Source of the DNA: Clostridia bacterium
Lineage (GTDB): Bacteria; Bacillota; Clostridia; Christensenellales; UBA3700
Assembly: GCA_029060025.1 (NCBI GenBank)
Contig: JAIDUV010000066.1
Location: 1-51,292, forward strand
Direction: 5' to 3'
DNA length: 51,292 nt
This document shows positions 28,006 to 35,474 of the stretch, piece by piece. A program made the position numbers and the translations under genes. The notes under the pieces were generated by a model, which did not search any database, had not been told where the DNA came from, and saw only the letters and a list, made by a program, of their open reading frames with translations. Within the stretch, counting starts at the first letter, position 1. Every line of letters starts with the position of its first letter.

Positions 28006-28719
28006 TTATACTTCAATTTCTTCGACGTTTATATTGGTTACGTTTGCTACTTTTTCTTTATCAACTTCAATGATATATAGGTGATGACCTACCACACAAG
28101 GAAGATAGTCAGTTGTTTTTGGAGTCGATAAAGTTATATCTAGAGAATCTGTGTTTACTTCTAGACTGCTTAAAGAGTATTGCACAGTATAGTAAGGTCT
28201 AAACCTAAATAGAACTACTATTGATTTGTTTTGAAAATAGTCAGCGTCATATTCTTTCAATATTTCAATCATTTTTCTGTTATCACTGTTGAACATTTCG
28301 TCAAATTGCTCAATGAAATTTTCGTCATTTGCCATTTCGTCGGATATTGGAAAATCTTCAATAGTCATATTTTTGAAATACGGAGAAGTTTCGTTATCGC
28401 AAAACGTAGTGAGTTCCTCTATAGAATTTATTATAGCGGAATAGTTGTTTTCTTTTGTATGTAAATTTCCCGCACTGTAAAAATTGACGATATAATCTTT
28501 ATTGGGAGTGGTAACAATGATGGAATCTTCTTTGGTTTCTTCACCCGACGACTGAATTTCTCCGGAAGAATTATAGTTGCCCGACGATTGTTCGACGTCT
28601 TTTATTTTGTCGGGATTGTCTGTAGGTTGGTCGTTTTGATTGCAAGCGCAAAATATGATTGACATAGACAATATGCCTATCAATAAAGTTGCTACCAAAA
28701 AGCGTTTAAAAAATTTCAT
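28006..28719 (-). CDS. Lipoprotein paralogue, one domain with Ser-rich linker
   Basis: A 237-residue lipoprotein. The signal peptide ends in IFCACN, giving a lipidated Cys near residue 26. A low-complexity linker follows (SSGNYNSSGEIQSSGEE, about residues 45-62), then one copy of the family domain with YFQNKSIVVLFRFRPY and the end EVDKEKVANVTNINVEEIEV. The domain occurs once at 3890 and twice at 28740. AGGAGGGTAA precedes the ATG, and the unit is the second gene after 28740. The function is unknown; the protein is attached outside the membrane. Confidence 0.72.
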   Translation of the reverse strand: MKFFKRFLVATLLIGILSMSIIFCACNQNDQPTDNPDKIKDVEQSSGNYNSSGEIQSSGEETKEDSIIVTTPNKDYIVNFYSAGNLHTKENNYSAIINSIEELTTFCDNETSPYFKNMTIEDFPISDEMANDENFIEQFDEMFNSDNRKMIEILKEYDADYFQNKSIVVLFRFRPYYTVQYSLSSLEVNTDSLDITLSTPKTTDYLPCVVGHHLYIIEVDKEKVANVTNINVEEIEV

Positions 28720-28739
28720 TGTATTACCCTCCTATAATT

Positions 28740-29696
28740 TTATTCTTCTATTTGAGTTATATTGATTTGGGTTACGTTTGCAACTTGCTCTTTATCTATC
28801 TCAAAGATATAAAAACAAGCGATCAGAGTCCATATAGGAAGACTGCCAATTTCCAATTTGGTTGTTGATAGGGTAATATTTATAGTATTACTAGTGATAT
28901 CAAAATCTTTTACCCTGTAAAAACGATTATCCACCCTTCCTCTAAAAATTATTACAAGAGAGTTATTTTGAAAATAACAGTCGTCGTATTTTTTCAATTT
29001 ATCAATAAATTCCTCTAATGCTTCGACAGAAGTGTTTTCGTGTATGTCGGAATTTAAAAATTGAGAAAGTTCTTCAGTTGAATTTATTATTTTTTCATCC
29101 GTCTTTAACCATACACCGTTTTCATAAATCTTAATTTCTACTTTTTGGTCGAGTTCTCCCAATCTTTCTTCTACTTGTATTAGATTTATTTTCTTTGCCA
29201 TCTTTTTGCTTATTTCAAATATGCGGATGTGCGTCGTTATGTAGGTAGGGGTATTGCCGTTGGCAGTAACCAAGTTGATTGTCATTATGCCGTCTTTTAT
29301 ATCTGTGGAATCGTAAGTATAGTAGTCGGTTGTTTCGTTAAATCTGAATAGCAATACAATAGCGTGTTTTTTAAAGAACGTTTCGTCGTATTCTTTTAAT
29401 TTTTTACTTACTCTATCGGATTTTAGGGTAGTATCTGTTTCGTCAAATACTTTTAATTGTTTTTCTTGGCAATAGTATTTGAGTTCTTCCACTGAGGTTA
29501 TTTTTTCAGCAATATTGAGTTTGGTCTCGTCGTCAAAATAATCGGAGATATAAGGATTTTGGTCTTTTGAATAAAACTGCGTCAATGCAAGTGTGCAGGG
29601 AGGAGTATCGTCTGTATTGCAGGCGCATAGAATTGTAGACATAGACAATATACCTATCAAAAATATTGCTATAAAAATGCGTTTGATATTTTTCAT
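28740..29696 (-). CDS. Lipoprotein paralogue with duplicated domain
   Basis: A 318-residue lipoprotein with a signal ending in ILCACN. It contains two copies of the family domain: the first, about residues 60-180, has FFKKHAIVLLFRFNETTDYY and KINLIQVEERLG; the second, about 185-318, has YFQNNSLVIIFRGRVDNRFY and ends EQVANVTQINITQIEE. The same domain appears singly in the neighbours at 28006 and 3890. A strong AGGAGGGGGA ribosome site is present. No family name is recognised. It was probably built by internal duplication and then tandem gene duplication. Confidence 0.72.
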   Translation of the reverse strand: MKNIKRIFIAIFLIGILSMSTILCACNTDDTPPCTLALTQFYSKDQNPYISDYFDDETKLNIAEKITSVEELKYYCQEKQLKVFDETDTTLKSDRVSKKLKEYDETFFKKHAIVLLFRFNETTDYYTYDSTDIKDGIMTINLVTANGNTPTYITTHIRIFEISKKMAKKINLIQVEERLGELDQKVEIKIYENGVWLKTDEKIINSTEELSQFLNSDIHENTSVEALEEFIDKLKKYDDCYFQNNSLVIIFRGRVDNRFYRVKDFDITSNTINITLSTTKLEIGSLPIWTLIACFYIFEIDKEQVANVTQINITQIEE

Positions 29697-29874
29697 AGTT
29701 TCCCCCTCCTATTAAAATATTCTATATAAACGTATATGTTTAACGTAAGTTAAGTGAATAAAGTTCGTTGTTTTTGATAAATACATATTTTAGTATTTAT
29801 ATTATACCATACGGTTAAGTCTATTGCAATAGGTATTTTAAATTTAAATAGGTTTTTGATAATTGATTTTAATG

Positions 29875-29903
29875 TTGAAATTTGGTCGCAATAATGATAG
29901 AAT
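29875..29903 (+). promoter_or_regulatory. Promoter of ispE, giving a leaderless message
   Basis: TTGAAA (29875-29880), a 17-bp spacer, TAGAAT (29898-29903). The ispE ATG is at 29912, the expected transcription start, and no ribosome site lies between. Confidence 0.6.
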
Positions 29904-29911
29904 AATAGTAT

Positions 29912-30712
29912 ATGAAACGTATAAGTATTAAAGTCAACGCAAAAATCAATTTGTCATTGGATATCACGGGAGTTAGAGAGGACGGCTATCACAACTTGGA
30001 TATGCTGATGTCTTCGGTGGACATATTCGATACTATTACCGCTCAAAAGAGTGATAAGTCTCAAGTGACGATGGACGGTCAAGTCGTGGAGGGAAATAAT
30101 ACCGCCGTCAAGGCGCTCGCTCTTTTGCAAGAGAAATTTAACATCGCAATGAAAGTGGATATAGTCAAGGGCATACCTTTCTCCGCAGGTATGGGCGGCT
30201 CTTCAGCCGACGCAAGCGGAGTGTTTTATTGCGCCAATAAGTTATTTGGAATTTCCGTTGACGAAATGATACCGCTCGCGCTCAAGGTGGGGTGCGACGT
30301 GCCGTATATGATTTTTGGTGGCGGAGCAAGAGTGCAGGGCGTGGGGGAAATAATCACACCGGTTAAGATACAGCCGTTGACGCTTGTCATTGCTCAAAAG
30401 ACTGTCGGCAGTTCAACAAAAGACATTTACAAAAAGTACGACGCAGTTGGCAGAGATAGGTGCGACGGCAAGCCGTATTTCAATGCGTTGGAGCGCGGCG
30501 CGGTTATGCTTAATCCACAAATAGCCGACGCTAAAGCAGATTTGCTAAAGTTTACGCAGAGTGTGTTTATGACCGGTAGCGGCAGCGCTTACGTTGGGGT
30601 GTTTGAGGACGACGAAAAAGCAAGACGGTGCAAAAGGAGTTTGCAAGGCTACGTATTTTGCAAGTTGGCGCATACCAAGTCGCAGGGTATAGAGATTATA
30701 GAACAAGTGTGA
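29912..30712 (+). CDS. ispE: 4-diphosphocytidyl-2-C-methyl-D-erythritol kinase
   Basis: GHMP kinase of the non-mevalonate (MEP) isoprenoid pathway; it phosphorylates CDP-ME. The protein has 266 residues, normal or slightly short. The N-terminus VNAKINLSLDITGVREDGYH is diagnostic. The ATP loop is PFSAGMGGSSADASG and the C-terminal GHMP box is FMTGSGSAYVGVF. No ribosome site precedes the ATG, and the promoter places it at the transcript 5' end. A NUDIX gene follows within 10 bp. Confidence 0.93.
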   Translation: MKRISIKVNAKINLSLDITGVREDGYHNLDMLMSSVDIFDTITAQKSDKSQVTMDGQVVEGNNTAVKALALLQEKFNIAMKVDIVKGIPFSAGMGGSSADASGVFYCANKLFGISVDEMIPLALKVGCDVPYMIFGGGARVQGVGEIITPVKIQPLTLVIAQKTVGSSTKDIYKKYDAVGRDRCDGKPYFNALERGAVMLNPQIADAKADLLKFTQSVFMTGSGSAYVGVFEDDEKARRCKRSLQGYVFCKLAHTKSQGIEIIEQV

Positions 30713-30722
30713 TGTAGGAATT

Positions 30723-31199
30723 ATGCAAGCAAAATTTTATTTTCAAAATGAAGACGCGCCTAAGCCAAATAAGCCTAACCATATCGGAGTGACGGCAATT
30801 TTGATAAATGACGGTAAGATGTTATTTGAAAGAAGAAGTGATTGCGAGAGGTGGTCTCTTATCGGCGGCGGACTGAAAATCAATGAGACTCTGAGAGAGT
30901 GTTTTGTCAGGGAGGTTGCCGAAGAGATCGGTCTTGAATTGCAAGCGCCTGAAAATTTTGTTATATACGACGATCCATCGCGTATCGTTGAGTATCCCGA
31001 CGGCAACGTCTTGAGAATAATAACAGCGGTATTTGTTAAAGATATAAATGTTGACGAAAATGCCTTAAGAGTAAGCAGCGAATCACTTGAATTGAGATTT
31101 TTCAATTTTGACGAAATAAAGACGCTCGATATAGTCGAGACACACCGTCATATCGTCAAAGATTTTTTGGACGGAAAAATAAATACTCGAAATACATAA
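30723..31199 (+). CDS. NUDIX hydrolase
   Basis: A 158-residue NUDIX protein. The box reads GGGLKINETLRECFVREVAE then EIGLEL, with intact REVAEE catalytic Glu residues. It opens with GVTAILINDGKMLFERRSD. The substrate is unknown; length and sequence resemble ADP-ribose or nucleotide-sugar hydrolases as much as MutT. It starts 10 bp after ispE and is probably co-transcribed. Confidence 0.83.
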   Translation: MQAKFYFQNEDAPKPNKPNHIGVTAILINDGKMLFERRSDCERWSLIGGGLKINETLRECFVREVAEEIGLELQAPENFVIYDDPSRIVEYPDGNVLRIITAVFVKDINVDENALRVSSESLELRFFNFDEIKTLDIVETHRHIVKDFLDGKINTRNT

Positions 31200-31271
31200 T
31201 TGTATTTACAAAATATAATTTTTAATCTATAATAACTGATATACAGTAAATGAAAGAAAGGAGAACAATTT

Positions 31272-31808
31272 ATGAGTAAGTATCAAGGTACACGGACAGA
31301 AAAGAACCTTCAGGCGGCGTTTGCCGGCGAATCGCAGGCGCGAAATAAATATACCTATTTCGCATCGGTAGCAAAAAAAGAGGGTTTTGAGCAAATCTCA
31401 TCTATCTTTACAAAGACGGCTGACAACGAAAAAGAACACGCTAAAATGTGGCTCAAAGAGTTGAATGGTATTGGCAATACTGCGCAAAATCTCGCAGAGG
31501 CTGCCGGCGGTGAAAACTTTGAATGGACGGATATGTACGAGGATTTTGCTAAGACGGCAGAAAAAGAGGGCTTCCAAGAACTTGCGGCAAAATTCCGCGC
31601 AGTGGGAGAAATCGAAAAGCACCACGAAGAGAGATACCGCGCTTTGCTTAAAAACGTCGAGACGGCTCAAGTCTTTGAGAAGAGCCAAGTCAAAGTTTGG
31701 GAATGCAGAAACTGCGGACACATCGTCGTAGGTACTAGCGCACCGGAAGTATGTCCTGTATGCAATCATCCACAAAGTTATTTTGAAATCCACGCAGAAA
31801 ATTATTGA
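31272..31808 (+). CDS. rbr: Rubrerythrin
   Basis: A 178-residue peroxide-reducing diiron protein of anaerobes. The ferritin-like domain (about 1-140) has [30 protein letters not shown], and [16 protein letters not shown] with the diiron Glu and His ligands. The C-terminal rubredoxin domain has [12 protein letters not shown] and [16 protein letters not shown], giving four Cys for FeS4. GAAAGGAG precedes the ATG. It is a monocistronic unit with its own terminator. It suggests an anaerobic host that handles oxidative stress. Confidence 0.95.
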   Translation: MSKYQGTRTEKNLQAAFAGESQARNKYTYFASVAKKEGFEQISSIFTKTADNEKEHAKMWLKELNGIGNTAQNLAEAAGGENFEWTDMYEDFAKTAEKEGFQELAAKFRAVGEIEKHHEERYRALLKNVETAQVFEKSQVKVWECRNCGHIVVGTSAPEVCPVCNHPQSYFEIHAENY

Positions 31809-31837
31809 TTTATCGCAATAGTTTATAAAAATATGAG

Positions 31838-31866
31838 GGAGCAATGATTGATTTGCTCCTTTTTTT
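31838..31866 (+). terminator. Terminator of rubrerythrin
   Basis: GGAGCAA (31838-31844) and TTGCTCC (31853-31859) pair, followed by seven Ts (31860-31866). Confidence 0.88.
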
Positions 31867-31886
31867 CTATTTATATAGAAAATTAC

Positions 31887-31915
31887 TTGCCGATATAAAA
31901 TCCTTATGATATTAT
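31887..31915 (+). promoter_or_regulatory. Promoter for the 31935 small gene
   Basis: TTGCCG (31887-31892), a 17-bp spacer, TATTAT (31910-31915). Confidence 0.5.
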
Positions 31916-31934
31916 AATTACACAAGGGGATAGT

Positions 31935-32084
31935 ATGGGCGACGTTAATATACATAACTTTATCAACGATTTAAGAGAACTTTTAATTTCAACCGAACAA
32001 AGCGATATAGAAGACATAGAGTGCTATTGCATAGCGTATTATTGGTACCTTTTGGCGCAGCAGAAAAAAGATAATGATAAATAA
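31935..32084 (+). CDS. Small acidic protein, 49 residues
   Basis: A short reading frame starting MGDVNIHNFINDLRELL and ending YYWYLLAQQKKDNDK. The ATG is preceded by AAGGGGAT at good spacing, it has its own promoter, and a long terminator hairpin begins 10 bp after the stop, so it is a complete transcription unit. No family is recognised. It contains a CYCIAYYWY aromatic stretch. It lies at the edge of the defence islet. Confidence 0.6.
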   Translation: MGDVNIHNFINDLRELLISTEQSDIEDIECYCIAYYWYLLAQQKKDNDK

Positions 32085-32094
32085 AGTTAGTAAC

Positions 32095-32132
32095 AAATCG
32101 GTCAAAGTTGGAAAACTTTGACCGATTTTAAC
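32095..32132. terminator. Bidirectional terminator at the defence islet edge
   Basis: A perfect 15-bp stem (32095-32109 with 32114-32128), loop GGAA, with A/T-rich flanks on both sides. It serves both the 31935 gene and the convergent recombinase gene. Confidence 0.85.
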
Positions 32133-32137
32133 AAGTA

Positions 32138-33022
32138 TTATAGTTTGTTTCTGTAATTGAACTTGCGCAATACTTGTTTTTTGCGGTTGGTCGTGACTTC
32201 AGTATATATTTGAGTTGTTGCAACGCTAGAGTGTCCTAATATTTCTTGTACCGAACGTAGATCCGCTCCGTTGGCAAGTAAGTTTGTGGCAAACGTATGC
32301 CGTAGATAGTGCGGAGTGGATTTGGGATTTATTCGAGCCATAGCAACGTATTTTTTGTAGATATTTTCTATACCGTTAATAGATAACGGTTGACCGTATC
32401 TATTGACGAAGAGATGTCGGTCATTTGAATTTCGACGTTCTCTCATTAAAGTTTTTATTCTGTTCCAAGTTATCGGCGAAGATATGTAAAGCAGTCGCTG
32501 TTTTCTGCCTTTTCCGTGAATGAGGATTGTGTGTTCAGACGTAATTATATCATCAATTGTAATTGCTGCCGCTTCGCCAATACGTATACCTGTACTTATG
32601 AGTAAATCAATAAGGGCAGAATCTCTTACGTATATTTGAGTTGCAAATGATGATAATGTGCTTAAGTCTATATCAAAGCAATCTAGAATTTTGGTCACTT
32701 CAGCAATAGAAAGAGTTTTTGGCAAACGTTGCTCTTGCTTAAACTTAAATTTTAGTTTTGCAAAAGGTGATTGCGTGATTAAATCCCTGTTAATTAAGTA
32801 TTCGTAAAAGATTTTTAGAGTAATGATTTTTCGCCGGATAGAAGAGTCCTTAAGTTTCAAATCTAAATGAAGATGAGATATAAATGCGCAGATATCGGGT
32901 TGCAAAATATCTTTTTCAAACTTAAAGAATTGATTTAAATCAATAGAGTAGGCATTGAGTGTCTTAGGGGACAGGTTTTTTGTTGTTTGCAGGTAATTTG
33001 TAAAATTAGTCAAATATTTCAT
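32138..33022 (-). CDS. Tyrosine recombinase, XerC/XerD-like
   Basis: A complete 294-residue site-specific recombinase. The N-terminal SAM-like DNA-binding domain is about 1-85 (TTKNLSPKTLNAYSIDLNQF). The catalytic domain has Arg147 (STGIRIGEA), Lys171 (IHGKGRKQR), His238 and Arg241 (TPHYLRHTFA), His264 (LGHSSVATT) and the nucleophile Tyr273 (QIYTEV), so the full active set is present. Codon use is A/T-rich like the adjoining defence genes. Its start is 66 bp from the left inverted repeat of the Thoeris cassette. It could be the host Xer, a cassette invertase, or an integrase; which one cannot be settled from sequence alone. Confidence 0.9.
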   Translation of the reverse strand: MKYLTNFTNYLQTTKNLSPKTLNAYSIDLNQFFKFEKDILQPDICAFISHLHLDLKLKDSSIRRKIITLKIFYEYLINRDLITQSPFAKLKFKFKQEQRLPKTLSIAEVTKILDCFDIDLSTLSSFATQIYVRDSALIDLLISTGIRIGEAAAITIDDIITSEHTILIHGKGRKQRLLYISSPITWNRIKTLMRERRNSNDRHLFVNRYGQPLSINGIENIYKKYVAMARINPKSTPHYLRHTFATNLLANGADLRSVQEILGHSSVATTQIYTEVTTNRKKQVLRKFNYRNKL

Positions 33023-33050
33023 AAATTCTCCAAAAAGTTTTATTTTTTAC

Positions 33051-33079
33051 TTGAAAAGTATAACATTTTATGCTATTAT
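33051..33079 (+). promoter_or_regulatory. Promoter ahead of the ThsA-like gene, outside the inverted repeat
   Basis: TTGAAA (33051-33056), a 17-bp spacer, TATTAT (33074-33079). The -10 box ends 8 bp before the left 29-bp inverted repeat, so this promoter lies outside the bracketed segment and reads into it. Confidence 0.72.
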
Positions 33080-33087
33080 ATGGATAG

Positions 33088-33116
33088 AATAACAATTTAT
33101 TATTTGAGGGGAAAAT
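33088..33116 (+). repeat. Left 29-bp inverted repeat of the Thoeris cassette
   Basis: Begins AATAACAATTTATTATT and ends GAGGGGAAAAT. It is identical, in inverted orientation, to 35241-35269. It includes the GAGGGG ribosome site and the first two bases of the ThsA-like start codon. Inside it AATAA and TTATT form a short dyad 7 bp apart. Confidence 0.9.
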
Positions 33117-34497
33117 GGATTATCCATTTATTGAGCAGTTGCAGGAGCAATTAATTCTTGATTCTTTTTCTATATTTTGCGGCGCAGGTGCTACAGCAGA
33201 TTTAACAAAACGTAAATGGGAAGATATTTTTCATAATAAAACCAAACGATTTTATGAGGCAAAACTTTCAAACGATATTTATCTTCTTTCGGATTTAGAA
33301 AAAAATTACTATAATAAAGAAAACTTTTATATTGATATAAAAAATAAATTGACAGTTGGTGAGAGTGTATCTAATCATATCCAGTCAATTATAAAACTTA
33401 ATCTAAACCAAATATGGACAACAAATTTTGATGAAATAATTGAATCTGCAATAAAGAAAGAATACGGTGTCGAACCAATAATCCTTTCTACATCAAAAGA
33501 TCTATTATCAAAAAATATCAATGCGGAACATGTTGTATATAAATTAAATGGCACTATTCAAGATGAAACGACTATGGTTCTCACTAAAACGGATTTTTTT
33601 GAATATTTCAAGAAACAACGATTATTCTTTGAAATACTTAAAAGACAACTAGTTTTAGATAGTTTTCTATTTATCGGTTATAGTTTTCAAGATGATTTGG
33701 TTTTGAATGCTTTAAGAGAAATCAAAGACGTTTTTCCCAATAACGGACAAACACATTATCGATTTGTTGTTAATGATTACGATGAAATGAAATCAAATGA
33801 AGATAAAAAACTCAAAGAAGAATTTTTAAAATATGAACAGTTGTATTTTTTAGACAAATATAATATCAAAACAATTCAAGTTGATAAATATAATCAAATT
33901 GATGATTATTTGTCTGAACTATATCGAAGATTCTGTAATCATAATATTCTATTTTGTGGCTCGTTTAGAAATATAGACAATAATTTACGATTGCATATTG
34001 AAAATATTATTGATATTATAATTTATGAATTATATCGTAATAAATTTAATGTTTATTCGGGGAATGGTCGTGGGCTTGGAGAAATTATTGTAGCGCAAGC
34101 AAAACGACATGCTAGATACCCATACAATCGATTTATAAATCGACCATTAATTTTTACTGGAGATAGTATAGAAGTAAAGGAAAACAAGAATAAACAAATT
34201 GAGAAAGATTGCAATACAATGCTTATATTTTGTGGTCAGGATGAAGGTTTGACAAATAGCGCAAATGTGCGAAAACAATTTAAAGATTTTATTGATAAAA
34301 ACGATAATAAGTTAGTTATACCAATTCCTTCAACAGGTTATGCCGCAAAAGAAATATTCTTTTCAGAAGACTATAGGAACTCTTATTCTTATAGAATTAT
34401 GCATTCGGAGTTAGAAAGTTTAGTTTCATTAAGAGAACCTACTGAAATTGCTAAGTTAGTAGTTGGCTTAATTCGGAAGTATAGAAAAGAGCCTTAA
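33115..34497 (+). CDS. thsA: ThsA-like SIR2-SLOG protein of a Thoeris system
   Basis: A 460-residue anti-phage effector. The SIR2 domain (about 1-270) has CGAGATADL, WTTNFDEIIE with Asn104, and FLFIGYSFQDDLVLNAL. The SLOG sensor domain (about 278-455) has ILFCGSFRNIDNN, VYSGNGRGLGEIIV, and LVIPIPSTGYAAKEIF. Family knowledge: ThsA is an NADase switched on when a TIR-made cyclic ADP-ribose isomer binds SLOG. Oddity: the segment YKLNGTI has Asn145 where ThsA has the catalytic His (YKMHG). The ATG overlaps the end of the left inverted repeat. The 3' end overlaps the convergent TIR gene by 30 bp. The gene is visibly more A/T-rich than the host genes. Confidence 0.88.
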   Translation: MDYPFIEQLQEQLILDSFSIFCGAGATADLTKRKWEDIFHNKTKRFYEAKLSNDIYLLSDLEKNYYNKENFYIDIKNKLTVGESVSNHIQSIIKLNLNQIWTTNFDEIIESAIKKEYGVEPIILSTSKDLLSKNINAEHVVYKLNGTIQDETTMVLTKTDFFEYFKKQRLFFEILKRQLVLDSFLFIGYSFQDDLVLNALREIKDVFPNNGQTHYRFVVNDYDEMKSNEDKKLKEEFLKYEQLYFLDKYNIKTIQVDKYNQIDDYLSELYRRFCNHNILFCGSFRNIDNNLRLHIENIIDIIIYELYRNKFNVYSGNGRGLGEIIVAQAKRHARYPYNRFINRPLIFTGDSIEVKENKNKQIEKDCNTMLIFCGQDEGLTNSANVRKQFKDFIDKNDNKLVIPIPSTGYAAKEIFFSEDYRNSYSYRIMHSELESLVSLREPTEIAKLVVGLIRKYRKEP

Positions 34498-35214
34498 ACT
34501 TTCAGCAATTACAATATTTTCCATAATTTGAATCTCTCGCTTTTCTTCAATTATTCTGACATTGTAGCAGTTGCTATAGAATATGAAATTCATTGTTTTC
34601 TTATGAAAATAGTCGCTATTTTTACAATATGTTATCGCTTTGAAAATAGAAAATAACATACTTATACGCATATGATAATTTTCTTTACTTATATTTTCGT
34701 ATTCATTTAGTAATTCAAAAAGTAAATTATCAGAGTTTAATGAATCCAATAATTCTCGTATAGTCTTTATGGAGGAATCGCTTAATCTATCATTACTTAT
34801 TTTAGCCACGATATGTAATGCAAGTTTGAAAAAATCATCTTCTGAACTTATTTCTTTATAAACTAGTTTTTTCAAAAGTGTAAATTTCTCATCCAAATTA
34901 TTAGGAATTTTCCCAATAAATACTGGAAAAATATGAACTTCATTATTATAATATCTTTCGACTAAGATACGATATTCTTCAAGACAAATGTTACCATTTT
35001 TAAAGTTTTCAGAATAAAATACTATTGCATAATTGACATCAGCATTACTTGCGCCTTGCTCAATGTTGACATATTGCCTATCATCACCCCAAAAAATGTT
35101 TTTTCTATCATACCATGTAACTAAACCAAAATTTTCAAGATAGTGAACAAAATTATTAATAAGCGGTATTCTATCTTGTACAGAAAAACACAAAAATATC
35201 ATAATTGACTCCAA
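34468..35214 (-). CDS. thsB: TIR-domain protein, ThsB-like partner
   Basis: A 248-residue protein. The N-terminal TIR domain (about 1-125) has MIFLCFSVQDRIPLINNF (strand A), WYDRKNIFWGDDR (BB-loop region), and CLEEYRILVERYY, where Glu80 lines up with the TIR catalytic Glu of W-C-x-x-E. The C-terminal half (130-248) is helical, of unknown type. TIR partners in Thoeris make a cyclic ADP-ribose signal after sensing phage. Here it converges with the ThsA-like gene, whereas Thoeris genes are normally co-directional. TTGGAGTC precedes the ATG, and the right 29-bp inverted repeat lies 26 bp upstream. Confidence 0.82.
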   Translation of the reverse strand: MESIMIFLCFSVQDRIPLINNFVHYLENFGLVTWYDRKNIFWGDDRQYVNIEQGASNADVNYAIVFYSENFKNGNICLEEYRILVERYYNNEVHIFPVFIGKIPNNLDEKFTLLKKLVYKEISSEDDFFKLALHIVAKISNDRLSDSSIKTIRELLDSLNSDNLLFELLNEYENISKENYHMRISMLFSIFKAITYCKNSDYFHKKTMNFIFYSNCYNVRIIEEKREIQIMENIVIAESLRLFSILPN

Positions 35215-35240
35215 TATTATGGGCGCTTAAATTATTTAAG

Positions 35241-35269
35241 ATTTTCCCCTCAAATAATAAATTGTTATT
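35241..35269 (-). repeat. Right 29-bp inverted repeat of the Thoeris cassette
   Basis: Perfect inverted copy of 33088-33116, located in the leader of the TIR gene. The identity stops sharply on both sides, so it is not part of a longer duplication. Confidence 0.9.
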
Positions 35270-35474
35270 AAAAGTACGCTATATGCAATATTTAGTTATG
35301 TAAATATGTGCTAAAATGATATATATTGTATGTTAATATACACAAAATAGTACGATTGGTAATATTTTGTTGCAAGATAAGCATTAGAAACGAGTGAAAA
35401 ACACTAGTTTTTAGACACATTTAAGAATATTTTGGTGACGAATTAAAAAAAGTGTTGCAAAAAGTGTTACTAAA
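35270..35474. other. A/T-rich intergenic space between the TIR gene and the prophage integrase relic
   Basis: No ORF is supported. Near 35450-35470 the unit AAAGTGTTGCAAAAAGTGTT is a direct repeat of AAAGTGTTNC just after the integrase relic's stop. This position and pattern resemble integrase arm sites or a left attachment site of clostridial prophages. The other end of the prophage lies beyond the window, so att identity cannot be tested. Confidence 0.35.

Noticed and set aside
35450..35470. Definite attL of the prophage
   Set aside because: Only one end is in the window, so a matching core cannot be shown.
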